Part shown: piece after piece, positions 35,480 to 43,316 of the stretch
Layout of the letters: each line of letters begins with the position of its first letter
Numbering within the stretch: position 1 is the first letter of the stretch
Source of the DNA: Bacillota bacterium
Lineage (GTDB): Bacteria > Bacillota > Clostridia > Peptostreptococcales > Anaerovoracaceae
Direction: 5' to 3'
DNA: 53,484 nt
Assembly (NCBI GenBank): GCA_017472365.1
Contig: JAFUQN010000038.1
Coordinates: 1 to 53,484, forward strand
The notes under the pieces: model-generated
What the model was told of the DNA's origin: nothing
Database searches by the model: none
Seen by the model: the letters and a program-made list of their open reading frames with translations, nothing else
Translations under genes and position numbers: made by a program

Positions 35480-35505
35480 AGATAGGCACCGTGAGGTGCC
35501 TATCT
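35480..35505 (-). terminator. Conserved GGCACC/GGTGCC hairpin after yfcC copy 1
   Basis: AGATAGGCACC and GGTGCCTATCT form a perfect 11-bp stem with a four-base loop. On the minus strand a T-run follows (TCTTTTTC), then the deacylase ribosome binding site. Equivalent hairpins follow the other two yfcC copies. Confidence 0.8.
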
Positions 35506-35529
35506 GCATATGAATAATGATTTATTGTT

Positions 35530-36936
35530 TTAGAACGGACCCCATCCGGTCATTCCGGCATAAGCGCAGAAGCAGCAGCACATCACGAACCAGATAGCCA
35601 TGAGCGGTGCAAAGAATTTCAGCCACTTATCATAAGTGACACCACCGAAGGCAAGTGCTGCCATCAGTGTACCGCACTGAGGCCAGAATGCATTGGTAAA
35701 ACCATCACCAAACTGGAATGCCAGTACTGCAGTCTGTCGGGTAATTCCGAGGATATCGGCCAGCGGAACCATGATTGGCATAGTTGCAGCTGCCTGACCG
35801 GAACCAGAGGTGATAACGAAGTCCATGGCGATTTGTACTACGTACATACCTGCGGCTGCCAAAGCGGGAGGCAGATTTCCGATTACACCGGATAATGCGT
35901 ATACAACGGTATCGATGATGGAACCGCTTTCCATGATTACAACTGCTGCTCTCGCAACACCGGTGATCAGTGCGCCGTAGGCAATTCCCTTTGCGCCTTC
36001 CACGAATTGAGCGGCAACTTCACTGGGAGTACTGCCACCTAACAAACCGCAGATAGCACCCATAGTCATGAAAATGGCTCCGATTTCTGTCAGATACCAG
36101 CCATATTGAATTACACCGAATACGATGGTACCCATACCAATTACGAATGCGATCAGAACCAGAATATCTCTGTGCGTCATTGCTTCAAGGTTTTCCAAGT
36201 CCATTTTATTGTCTGCTTCTTGCTTTTCAAGTTCGGCAACAATGGAAAGATCCGGATTATTTTTTACCTTTGTAGCATAACGGAGAACGTAGACCATACC
36301 TACGATCAGAAGCAGAACGTAGATTACGAGTCGATAACTGAGTCCGGAGAACATTGGAAGTCCGGCTAAGCTCTGTGCGATCCCTGTGGTGAAGGGATTC
36401 AGCCAACCGGAACTGAAACCGGCATTGGCACCTATGAGGACCATACCGACACCGACCATGGCATCATATCCAACGGATCTAGCTAGTAAAACTGCCAATG
36501 GAATAAAGGGAAGCGTTTCTTCCCACATACCGAAGGTGGCTCCGCCCAAGGAGAATACAAACATGATCAAAGGAATTAATAACTTTTCTTTTCCTCGCAT
36601 GGATGCTGCAAGTCGTCCGATGGCCTTATTGATGGAACCTGTTTCCATGATGATTGCGAAGGAGCCACCGGTAATGAAGACGAACAATGTTACACTTGCC
36701 GCAGCATTCATCCCAGTCGGATATGCTTTGATAAATTCAAACGGAGTTACAGGATTGTTTTCAACGTAATGGAAACTTTCCGGATCAATAACAGTTCTTC
36801 CGGTATTCGGATCTTCCACACGTACAAATTCCCCTGCAGGAACAACATAAGTACATACTGCCATGATTAATGCAAAAATAACTAAGATGATGTACGTATG
36901 TGGCATCTGAAACTTTTTCTTTTTCTTTTCTTCCAT
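35530..36936 (-). CDS. YfcC-family permease (copy 1)
   Basis: A 468-residue membrane transporter of the YfcC/DcuC-like family, whose members are thought to carry amino acids or C4-dicarboxylates. A short Lys-rich start (EKKKKKF) is followed by MPHTYIIL and a first transmembrane segment; about 11-12 hydrophobic segments follow. Conserved stretches include ATFGMWEE, GFSSGWLNPFTTGIAQ, GSGQAAATMPIMVPLAD and FGDGFTNAFWPQCGTL. The ATG at 36936 with AGGTGA upstream is preferred over a GTG 9 bases earlier; the same TAAGGTGA-type leader stands before all three copies. The downstream deacylase suggests acylated D-amino acids or peptides as substrate. Confidence 0.85.
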   Translation of the reverse strand: MEEKKKKKFQMPHTYIILVIFALIMAVCTYVVPAGEFVRVEDPNTGRTVIDPESFHYVENNPVTPFEFIKAYPTGMNAAASVTLFVFITGGSFAIIMETGSINKAIGRLAASMRGKEKLLIPLIMFVFSLGGATFGMWEETLPFIPLAVLLARSVGYDAMVGVGMVLIGANAGFSSGWLNPFTTGIAQSLAGLPMFSGLSYRLVIYVLLLIVGMVYVLRYATKVKNNPDLSIVAELEKQEADNKMDLENLEAMTHRDILVLIAFVIGMGTIVFGVIQYGWYLTEIGAIFMTMGAICGLLGGSTPSEVAAQFVEGAKGIAYGALITGVARAAVVIMESGSIIDTVVYALSGVIGNLPPALAAAGMYVVQIAMDFVITSGSGQAAATMPIMVPLADILGITRQTAVLAFQFGDGFTNAFWPQCGTLMAALAFGGVTYDKWLKFFAPLMAIWFVMCCCFCAYAGMTGWGPF

Positions 36937-37104
36937 TTGTTTCACCTAACCTTTCTCGTCTCTAATATGTAAATGGATTCATATCAGAGATTTCTTGACT
37001 TAATCATAGCAAGCATTGACTATATCGTAAATAATAGCATTTTGTTTGCTTACCCAACATTAAAAGATAGGGTGAACCATGTTTTTTGATAATGTTTCAA
37101 AAAG

Positions 37105-37135
37105 AAAATACTCTCGTATGAAACGAGAGTATTTT
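37105..37135 (-). terminator. Terminator of the SpoVT-type gene
   Basis: AAAATACTCTCGT and ACGAGAGTATTTT form a 13-bp stem with a five-base loop; the minus strand continues with T-rich sequence. Confidence 0.9.
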
Positions 37136-37138
37136 AAA

Positions 37139-37681
37139 TTAATTATCCATTTGACTGGCTAAGAATGTGGCACCGATTTCGGCGGCATTCTGTTCACTCA
37201 TGGTTAATTCACGGTCTTTGGATAAAAGAATTACAGAACCGATGGGATCCCCCTGGACTACGATAGGAACAACGATTTGATGGTTGAAGGATTGTTCGCG
37301 GCCGTCAGCTGTGATACTGGCCAGGATATCATCGTTTCCAAACATTCGTGAGTTTTTTGCAAAAATCACCTGTTCCACTTTGGGATGAATCCGCTTGTCC
37401 AGAAATTCTTTTTTTGGACCTCCCGACAGGGCAATCACCTGATCGGTGTCGGTGACCGCCACTGCACAACCCAGAACGGAACTGGCTGCTTCAGCGTATC
37501 CGTCGGCGAATTCATTCAGTTCGCTGATAGGGGAATATTTTTTTAAGATGACTTCACCTTCCCGGTCTGTATAGATTTCGAGCGGATCGCCTTCATGAAT
37601 CCGAAGGGTTCGACGGATCTCTTTTGGAATAACGACACGGCCAAGATCATCAATTCTTCGTACGATACCGGTTGCTTTCAT
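37139..37681 (-). CDS. spoVT: SpoVT-type transcriptional regulator (AbrB-like domain plus GAF-like domain)
   Basis: A 180-residue regulator. The N-terminal swapped-hairpin AbrB domain reads KATGIVRRIDDLGRVVIPKEIRRTLRI, and the rest matches the GAF-like sensing half of SpoVT. In Bacillus, SpoVT modulates forespore genes late in sporulation and is normally next to mfd; here it lies about 8 kb away, between a permease and a LysR gene. It could therefore be a metabolic regulator of this island rather than a sporulation factor. An AAAGGAG site precedes the ATG. Confidence 0.85.
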   Translation of the reverse strand: MKATGIVRRIDDLGRVVIPKEIRRTLRIHEGDPLEIYTDREGEVILKKYSPISELNEFADGYAEAASSVLGCAVAVTDTDQVIALSGGPKKEFLDKRIHPKVEQVIFAKNSRMFGNDDILASITADGREQSFNHQIVVPIVVQGDPIGSVILLSKDRELTMSEQNAAEIGATFLASQMDN

Positions 37682-37848
37682 AGTATATGATTCTCCTTTT
37701 CCGCAGGGATCAAGCTTTTGAAATAAGAGCTTTTACGGATGTTGTACACCTATGTCCTGCATTATCTTTCAAACGTATGATTGTATTATTTGTAAAGAAG
37801 AAAAGAATATACTTTAAATCACGGGGAGAATTGTACAGAAATATCGAT

Positions 37849-38718
37849 TTAAGTAAGAAGATTGTCTTTCGTTATATTTTCACGTAAGAAGGAAATGAAA
37901 TTAGCAACATTTCCATGATTATACTCTTTTTTATAATACATACAGATATTCTGTTCAAACTTAAAGTCTGTCACATTCAGTGGGACAAGATGAATGTTGG
38001 AATCAACGGAAGCCGCATATTCTCCGGTAACTCCAATAGCAATCCCTGAAGAAATGATTTTTCGAAAGCATGCGGAATCATTTACTTGAGCTACGATATT
38101 TGGGGTAAAGCCTGCATTTTTACAAGCAGTACTGAAAATCTTACCATGATTTCCTTGTTGACTCATTAAAACAAAGGGCATCTGGGAAAGTTGTTCTAAA
38201 CGGTATTTTCGTGAATATAAAGAACTCTCTGCAGGAACATAGAAGAAAATTCGCTGCTTCCCAAGTTTGAGAGATTCATATCCAATGTAGGATTCACTTT
38301 CTGTATCAATGATAATGTCATAGTCATCAAAATGTGTTTCTTTAAAATCAGCAACCAATTGGAAACGGGTATGGGTATACTTATTTTTGAATTGGATAAT
38401 TTGATCTGTAATCAGTGAACGGATTGCTCTGACAAGGATTTTGATTTCTTTCGTATCATCTGCAATGTCAGATACCGTTTGTAACATTCGGTCCATTTCG
38501 TCAAAAATCAATGTTAAAGAATCGCGCATAGCTTTTCCTTTGTCATTGAGAGTAATGCGATTAGGAGAACGATCAAAAAGTTTGCAGCCGAGTTCCTCTT
38601 CCAGTCGACGAATAGAAGCGGAGACGGAAGTCGAAGGTACTTTGTATTTCTCTGCTGTTTTTGAAATGCTCAAGTAATTTGCACTGTCATAAAAATATCG
38701 GAGCTGCAGTAGTTCCAT
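37849..38718 (-). CDS. LysR-family transcriptional regulator
   Basis: A 289-residue regulator. Residues 1-60 hold the winged helix: LRYFYDSANYLSISKTAEKYKVPSTSVSASIRRLEEELGxKLFDR-type sequence. The remainder is the periplasmic-binding-like effector domain. The ATG at 38718 with GAGGTGA upstream is preferred over a start 18 bases earlier. It is divergent from the hydrolase operon that starts at 38979, with 260 bases between, the classical LysR arrangement, so that operon is its likely target. The gene is visibly AT-richer than most neighbours, which may mean transfer. Confidence 0.88.
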   Translation of the reverse strand: MELLQLRYFYDSANYLSISKTAEKYKVPSTSVSASIRRLEEELGCKLFDRSPNRITLNDKGKAMRDSLTLIFDEMDRMLQTVSDIADDTKEIKILVRAIRSLITDQIIQFKNKYTHTRFQLVADFKETHFDDYDIIIDTESESYIGYESLKLGKQRIFFYVPAESSLYSRKYRLEQLSQMPFVLMSQQGNHGKIFSTACKNAGFTPNIVAQVNDSACFRKIISSGIAIGVTGEYAASVDSNIHLVPLNVTDFKFEQNICMYYKKEYNHGNVANFISFLRENITKDNLLT

Positions 38719-38736
38719 AATTATCACCTCGGGCAC

Positions 38737-38765
38737 ATCTTAGCATATCGCAAAAGTTATAGCAA
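38737..38765 (-). promoter_or_regulatory. Possible promoter of the LysR gene
   Basis: On the minus strand TTGCTA (38760-38765) and TAAGAT (38737-38742) are 17 bases apart, about 19 bases before the start codon, and the -10 is close to the ribosome binding site. Confidence 0.4.
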
Positions 38766-38783
38766 GACCATATCAACCGAGTT

Positions 38784-38812
38784 TTTACAAAGTGGGTAGA
38801 TGGAAATATAAT
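38784..38812 (+). promoter_or_regulatory. Promoter of the M20-CapA-M42-HAD operon
   Basis: TTTACA (38784-38789) and TATAAT (38807-38812) are exactly 17 bases apart. The leader to the first start codon is about 160 bases. Confidence 0.7.
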
Positions 38813-38978
38813 TGGTATTAGAAATAGTCATATTAGAAATGAGCACCTATGAAGTAGAACAACCAAATTATTAATACTCAGCCGCCATGTTGCTTTTTTA
38901 AAAGTGAAGTGATAAGATTTTTTTAAGTATGTTTCTCAGGCGCTGATGCGCTATCATGATAAAGAAGAGGTAATAACA

Positions 38979-40124
38979 ATGCGGATGGAAGATGTATTTT
39001 CTCTGATCGATGAATTGACACCGGTCTATGTGAAGTTTTGGGAAGGTGTATGCAATGTAGAAGGAATGGCTAAAGATAAGGACCGTATGGACCAGGTGGC
39101 TGACTTTGCAGAGGCCTTTGCGAAAGAACGCGGCTTTGATGTGAAAAGAACTCCCTTTGAACTCTGCGGTGATTTTCTGACCGCAGACATCAATGAAAGT
39201 GCAGAAAAGGGATATGTATTTCTGGCTCACATGGATACGGTCCACGAATATGGAAAATTCGGCTATCCGCCGGTGACCATCGAAGGCGACACCATGCGCG
39301 GACCGGGCGTCATCGACTGTAAGGGTGGGATCGCCATTTCGCTGTTGTTGATGGAAGCACTGAAAACACTGGGCTATGAAAAGCATCTCCGGCTGATCAT
39401 GACCTCTGATGAAGAAATATCCAATAAGCTGGGCGGCCAGAAAGAAATGGATTTTATCCGCGATTCTGTGACGGGGTTCCGCGGAGCACTGAACTGTGAA
39501 GTCAGCGACGAAGGAACGGCAGTGGTTTCGAGAAGCGGAATCATGCGCTGCAATATTCAGATCAGCGGGAAAGCTGCTCACTCTGGAATCAATTACTTTG
39601 AAGGGATCAGCGCTGTACGCGAAGCGGCATATAAGATCCTGGAGCTGGAAGGCGCCAGCGTCAAAGGCGGAACCACTTATAACTGCGGAATCATTCACGG
39701 AGGCGAACTTGGAAATATCGTTCCGAAGGATTGCTCCGTGATCGTGGACATCCGCGTTCATTCCATGGAAGCCATGGATAAGGCCTGGAAGTTTGTCAAT
39801 GAAGTGACGGACAAGAGCTTTGTGGAAGGTTCCAAGTCCGAACTGACACTGATCAGCCGCAGACTCCCCATGATGAGAACACCGGATACCGACGAGTTGT
39901 TTGAAAAGATCCGTTCCACCAGCGTGAAATACGGTCTGGGAGATCTGAAGCCGGTAGAATCCGGCGGCGGCTCCGATTCGGCTTATACCCAGGCGGCCGG
40001 TGTACCCAGCGTATGCGCACTGGGTACCTGCGGTGATTTCTGCCATACAGATAAAGAATTTGCGAGAATCAGCTCACTTCCTCAGAGAGCGAAGATATTG
40101 GCGGCGGTCTGCGTAGAACACTAA
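38979..40124 (+). CDS. M20-family metallopeptidase (carboxypeptidase G2-like)
   Basis: A 381-residue zinc hydrolase of the M20 family. The metal ligands and catalytic residues are visible: H84-x-D86 in AHMDTVH, D113 in GPGVIDCKGG, the catalytic pair E145-E146 in SDEE, E174 in NCEVSDE, and a C-terminal His in DFCHTDKEF. A dimerisation domain lies in between (SGKAAHSG). Members remove C-terminal amino acids (often glutamate) or deacylate N-acyl amino acids. The ATG at 38979 with GAGG upstream is chosen over one 33 bases earlier. It leads a four-gene operon. Confidence 0.88.
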   Translation: MRMEDVFSLIDELTPVYVKFWEGVCNVEGMAKDKDRMDQVADFAEAFAKERGFDVKRTPFELCGDFLTADINESAEKGYVFLAHMDTVHEYGKFGYPPVTIEGDTMRGPGVIDCKGGIAISLLLMEALKTLGYEKHLRLIMTSDEEISNKLGGQKEMDFIRDSVTGFRGALNCEVSDEGTAVVSRSGIMRCNIQISGKAAHSGINYFEGISAVREAAYKILELEGASVKGGTTYNCGIIHGGELGNIVPKDCSVIVDIRVHSMEAMDKAWKFVNEVTDKSFVEGSKSELTLISRRLPMMRTPDTDELFEKIRSTSVKYGLGDLKPVESGGGSDSAYTQAAGVPSVCALGTCGDFCHTDKEFARISSLPQRAKILAAVCVEH

Positions 40125-40151
40125 AGGCGGACGAATATAAGGAGAGACACC

Positions 40152-41453
40152 ATGGGAAACAAGATGACATTTACGGTGGCCGGTGACATGCTGATCCAGC
40201 GTCGAATCCCGGAAGGATATGAGGGTTTTGAACAGGTGAGGGATCACATCTGTAAAGGTGATGCCCGGTTCTTTAATTTGGAAACTACATTACACAATGG
40301 TGAATTTGCAGGAAACCAGTTCAATGGAGGAAGCTACCTTCGCGCCACACCCAAGGTCTTGGACGATGCGAAGATGTTCGGCTTCAATATGACGTCCTTC
40401 GCCAATAATCATTCGCTGGATTATGGTCAGGACGGACTCCTGGCTACGAAAAAGGCGTTAGATGAGGCGGGATTACCCAACACGGGGGCCGGGACCAATC
40501 TGGACGAAGCTGCTGCTCCTACATTCCTGGATACAGTCAACGGCCGTGTAGCGCTGATTTCTACGGTGTCCACTTTAAATAACGAGGCGGCAATGGCGGG
40601 CCAGCAGTCCCGCCGTATCATCGGTCGCCCCGGTGTCAACGGTCTTCGCATTTCGGAACACCTTCAGGTGACGAAGGAACAGCTGGCGGTGATCAAAGAA
40701 ATCAGCGACCTGAGTAAAATCAACGCTCAGACCGAGATCGAACGGGCGGAGGGCTACCATCCGGCGCTGCCGGATGGGGTTGCCGTATTGAAGGACCTGA
40801 AATTCTTTGAAGGTCCGGAGACCCGGTATGTGACCCATCCGAATGCAGAGGATATGGAGCGAATCGAAAAGGAAATCTATGAAGCCCAGATGATGGCGGA
40901 TTACATTATGGTCAGTATCCACTCTCACGAACTGTCCGGTAGTAAGAAGGAAACACCGGCGGATTTTCTGGTGGAATTTGCCCACAGATGTATCGATGCA
41001 GGGGCTCACATGGTCATTGGTCACGGTCCACATCTGCTGAGACCCATGGAAATATATAAGGGAAAGCCGATCTTCTATTCTCTGGGAGATTTCATTATCC
41101 ATAATGAGTGTATCCCTTACGCGCCGGAAGAGATGTTCCATAAGCAGGGACTGACCAGCGATGCTACGATGCACGAATTGTTCCAGAACCGTTCGGCCAA
41201 CTACACCAGAGGTCTGATGCGCGATCGGAGAATGTTGGAGGCAATGATCCCTTATTTTGAAATGGAAGATGGAGAACTGACCTATCTGGAATTGATGCCT
41301 ATCGAGCTGAATTTTGATAAGACTCCCTGGCAGAAAGGAAATCCCAGATTCAGTGCAGATCATGGAATCATGGAACGATTCGCGGATATGTGTAAAACCT
41401 GGGGCGTGGACATTGAAATCGACGAACGCGGTTACGGAATCGTGAAATTATAA
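40152..41453 (+). CDS. CapA-family (poly-gamma-glutamate type) metallophosphoesterase-like protein
   Basis: A 433-residue protein of the CapA/PgsA family with a calcineurin-like fold. Motifs in order: AGDML, FFNLETTLHNG, SFANNHSLDYG, SIHSHEL, GHGPHLLRP and FYSLGDFI, the usual metal-binding set. CapA proteins act in poly-gamma-glutamate capsule synthesis or anchoring and normally have a membrane anchor. This one has no signal peptide or transmembrane segment, so it is probably cytosolic. It sits 27 bases after an M20 peptidase and 38 before an M42 aminopeptidase, so a role in breaking down gamma-linked or glutamate-rich peptides is a plausible inference. Confidence 0.8.
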   Translation: MGNKMTFTVAGDMLIQRRIPEGYEGFEQVRDHICKGDARFFNLETTLHNGEFAGNQFNGGSYLRATPKVLDDAKMFGFNMTSFANNHSLDYGQDGLLATKKALDEAGLPNTGAGTNLDEAAAPTFLDTVNGRVALISTVSTLNNEAAMAGQQSRRIIGRPGVNGLRISEHLQVTKEQLAVIKEISDLSKINAQTEIERAEGYHPALPDGVAVLKDLKFFEGPETRYVTHPNAEDMERIEKEIYEAQMMADYIMVSIHSHELSGSKKETPADFLVEFAHRCIDAGAHMVIGHGPHLLRPMEIYKGKPIFYSLGDFIIHNECIPYAPEEMFHKQGLTSDATMHELFQNRSANYTRGLMRDRRMLEAMIPYFEMEDGELTYLELMPIELNFDKTPWQKGNPRFSADHGIMERFADMCKTWGVDIEIDERGYGIVKL

Positions 41454-41491
41454 AAGACGCTTTGGTCGCCAGACAACGGAGGAAATGACAT

Positions 41492-42520
41492 ATGCAGAAG
41501 TATATTGATTATATTGTAGAACAGGCGAAGAACCTTTTGAGCATCGATAGCCCCACGGGATATACGAAAATGGCGGCTACCTACATCATTGCGGAACTGA
41601 TGACGATGGATGTGGAAGTGAAGATGACCGGAAAGGGCGGTGTTCTGGCTGTTTTGAACCCGGAGGGGACTGACCCTATGATGATGACTTCTCACTGCGA
41701 TACGCTGGGCTGTATGGTTCACCAGATCAAGGATAACGGTCGCCTGAAGATGACGCCGGTGGGATCCACACGATGTGAGAATGTGGAAACGGAAAACTGC
41801 CGCATCGTCACCAAGAGCGGACGAATTTATGAAGGGACATGCCAGTTGGTCAATGCTTCTGCCCATGTGAACAACGAATACGGCGTGAAGAGAAGCTGGG
41901 ACAATGTGGAAATCGTCATCGACCAGCCGGTAAAATCCAAGGATGATGTAAAGAAGCTGGGCATCGCCAACGGAGACTTTATTTGTTTCGATCCCAGAAC
42001 TACCATTACCGCCAGTGGTTACATCAAGAGCCGTTTCCTGGATGATAAACTCTCCGCGGCAATCCTCCTTGGCTTCGCCAAGTATGTGACCGAAGAAAAC
42101 GTGGCTCTGAAGCGCAAGATTTATCTCCATTTCACTGTATTTGAGGAAGTGGGCCACGGTGCCTCCGCTTCTTGGCCGCAGGATGTAACGGAAGTTTGGA
42201 GCGTGGACATGGGCTGCGTGGGTGAAGGTCTGGAATGTACGGAACATGAGGTATCTATCTGTGCGAAAGACAGTGGTGGTCCTTACAGCTATGACGTAGT
42301 CAGCCACATGGTGGAGGTGGCCCAGAAGCACAATATCGGCTATGCCATCGATATCTATCCCAGCTACGGTTCTGATGTGGGAGCTACGCTGACCGCTGGA
42401 TTCGATGGTAAATTTGGGCTGATTGGCCCCGGGGTATACGCATCTCACGGTTATGAAAGAAGCCATGTGGACGGGGTAAAGAACACCTTTGATCTGATTC
42501 GTTATTATTTAGAAGACTAA
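41492..42520 (+). CDS. M42-family aminopeptidase
   Basis: A 342-residue cobalt- or zinc-dependent aminopeptidase of the tetrahedral TET/FrvX type. The ligand motifs are SHCDTLG, SRFLDDKLSA, the catalytic pair in VFEEVGHGAS, SVDMGCVG and the C-terminal ASHGYERSH. An insertion between the first His and the LDDK motif forms the PDZ-like domain of the family. GGAGG lies before the ATG. Third gene of the hydrolase operon, it would free N-terminal amino acids from peptides inside the cell. Confidence 0.9.
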   Translation: MQKYIDYIVEQAKNLLSIDSPTGYTKMAATYIIAELMTMDVEVKMTGKGGVLAVLNPEGTDPMMMTSHCDTLGCMVHQIKDNGRLKMTPVGSTRCENVETENCRIVTKSGRIYEGTCQLVNASAHVNNEYGVKRSWDNVEIVIDQPVKSKDDVKKLGIANGDFICFDPRTTITASGYIKSRFLDDKLSAAILLGFAKYVTEENVALKRKIYLHFTVFEEVGHGASASWPQDVTEVWSVDMGCVGEGLECTEHEVSICAKDSGGPYSYDVVSHMVEVAQKHNIGYAIDIYPSYGSDVGATLTAGFDGKFGLIGPGVYASHGYERSHVDGVKNTFDLIRYYLED

Positions 42521-42550
42521 TAGCTCGGCTCAGCCGCGAGGGGTATTGAT

Positions 42551-43177
42551 ATGCTGATCTTTGATTTGGACGGAACGTTGACTGATTCCAATGGAATCTG
42601 GGTGGACGTGGATAAGATTTTTTTGGCCCGCCGTGGGGTTCCGTATACCCAGGAATATTACGAGGGAGTGGCCCATACGATCCTTCAGAACTGCGCGATT
42701 TTCACGAAGGAGTTTTTGAATCTGGAGGAATCCTGTGAAGAAATCATTGCAGAGTGGATGGAGTTGGCTCAGAACGCGTACGATAACGTACCGTTGAAAG
42801 CAGGTGTCCGTGATTATTTGGATCGCTGTAAAGCGGAAGGTCATCGGATGGTTATTTTCACGGCTTGTGTTCCGGAGCACTGCATGACGGCGGTGAAACA
42901 CCATGGTCTGGATGAGTACTTTGAAGATGTGATTTTCGCTCAGAAGATGGGTATGGATAAGAAATCACCTGAAATTTTCCGAAAGGTTGCAGAGATGCTG
43001 AACGTTTCCCCGGAAGAGTGTGTCTTCTACGACGATTCTATCAGCGCCTGCAGAGGTGCCAAGGAAGCTGGAATGACGGTCATCGGTGTATACGACGACT
43101 TCTTCGAAGAGAAACGGTCGGAAATGGAAGAAGTATGTGACCGGTATATTCTAGGATTCGATGAACTTGTGAAATAA
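42551..43177 (+). CDS. HAD-superfamily phosphatase
   Basis: A 208-residue HAD hydrolase of the phosphoglycolate-phosphatase-like group. Motif I is IFDLDGTLTDS at the N-terminus, motif II is IFTACVP, motif III is the lysine in DKKSPEIF and motif IV is FYDDSISACRG. An alpha-helical cap lies between motifs I and II. GAGGGG precedes the ATG. It is the last gene of the hydrolase operon and is closed by a terminator. Its substrate is not evident; a phosphorylated intermediate of the same pathway is possible. Confidence 0.85.
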   Translation: MLIFDLDGTLTDSNGIWVDVDKIFLARRGVPYTQEYYEGVAHTILQNCAIFTKEFLNLEESCEEIIAEWMELAQNAYDNVPLKAGVRDYLDRCKAEGHRMVIFTACVPEHCMTAVKHHGLDEYFEDVIFAQKMGMDKKSPEIFRKVAEMLNVSPEECVFYDDSISACRGAKEAGMTVIGVYDDFFEEKRSEMEEVCDRYILGFDELVK

Positions 43178-43200
43178 AAAGGAGCTGCGGCTCCTTTTTT
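43177..43200 (+). terminator. Terminator of the hydrolase operon
   Basis: AAAAGGAGC and GCTCCTTTT form a 9-bp stem with a TGCG loop and a T-run. Confidence 0.9.
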
Positions 43201-43220
43201 ATTTGTAATCCAAGAGTCTA

Positions 43221-43249
43221 TTGAAAAAATGAAAATTGGATGATAAAAT
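43221..43249 (+). promoter_or_regulatory. Promoter of deacylase copy 2 with AAATGAAAAT in the spacer
   Basis: TTGAAA (43221-43226) and TAAAAT (43244-43249) are 17 bases apart. The spacer begins with the decamer AAATGAAAAT (43227-43236) that recurs around the IclR gene. A further palindrome-like element, CGAAAATAATTTTTA, lies at 43281-43295. Confidence 0.6.
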
Positions 43250-43316
43250 TGAATAAAAATGAAACATAGTTTTTACTCTTCGAAAATAATTTTTAAATTC
43301 AGAAGGAGGAACTGGC

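Larger units (their letters stand above)
38719..38978. other. Divergent regulatory region between LysR gene and hydrolase operon
   Basis: This 260-base AT-rich region holds a probable promoter for each direction (38737-38765 minus and 38784-38812 plus) and a leader of about 160 bases before the M20 gene. No riboswitch or small gene was recognised. A LysR binding site is expected near 38750-38790 but no clear inverted repeat could be assigned. Confidence 0.5.
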
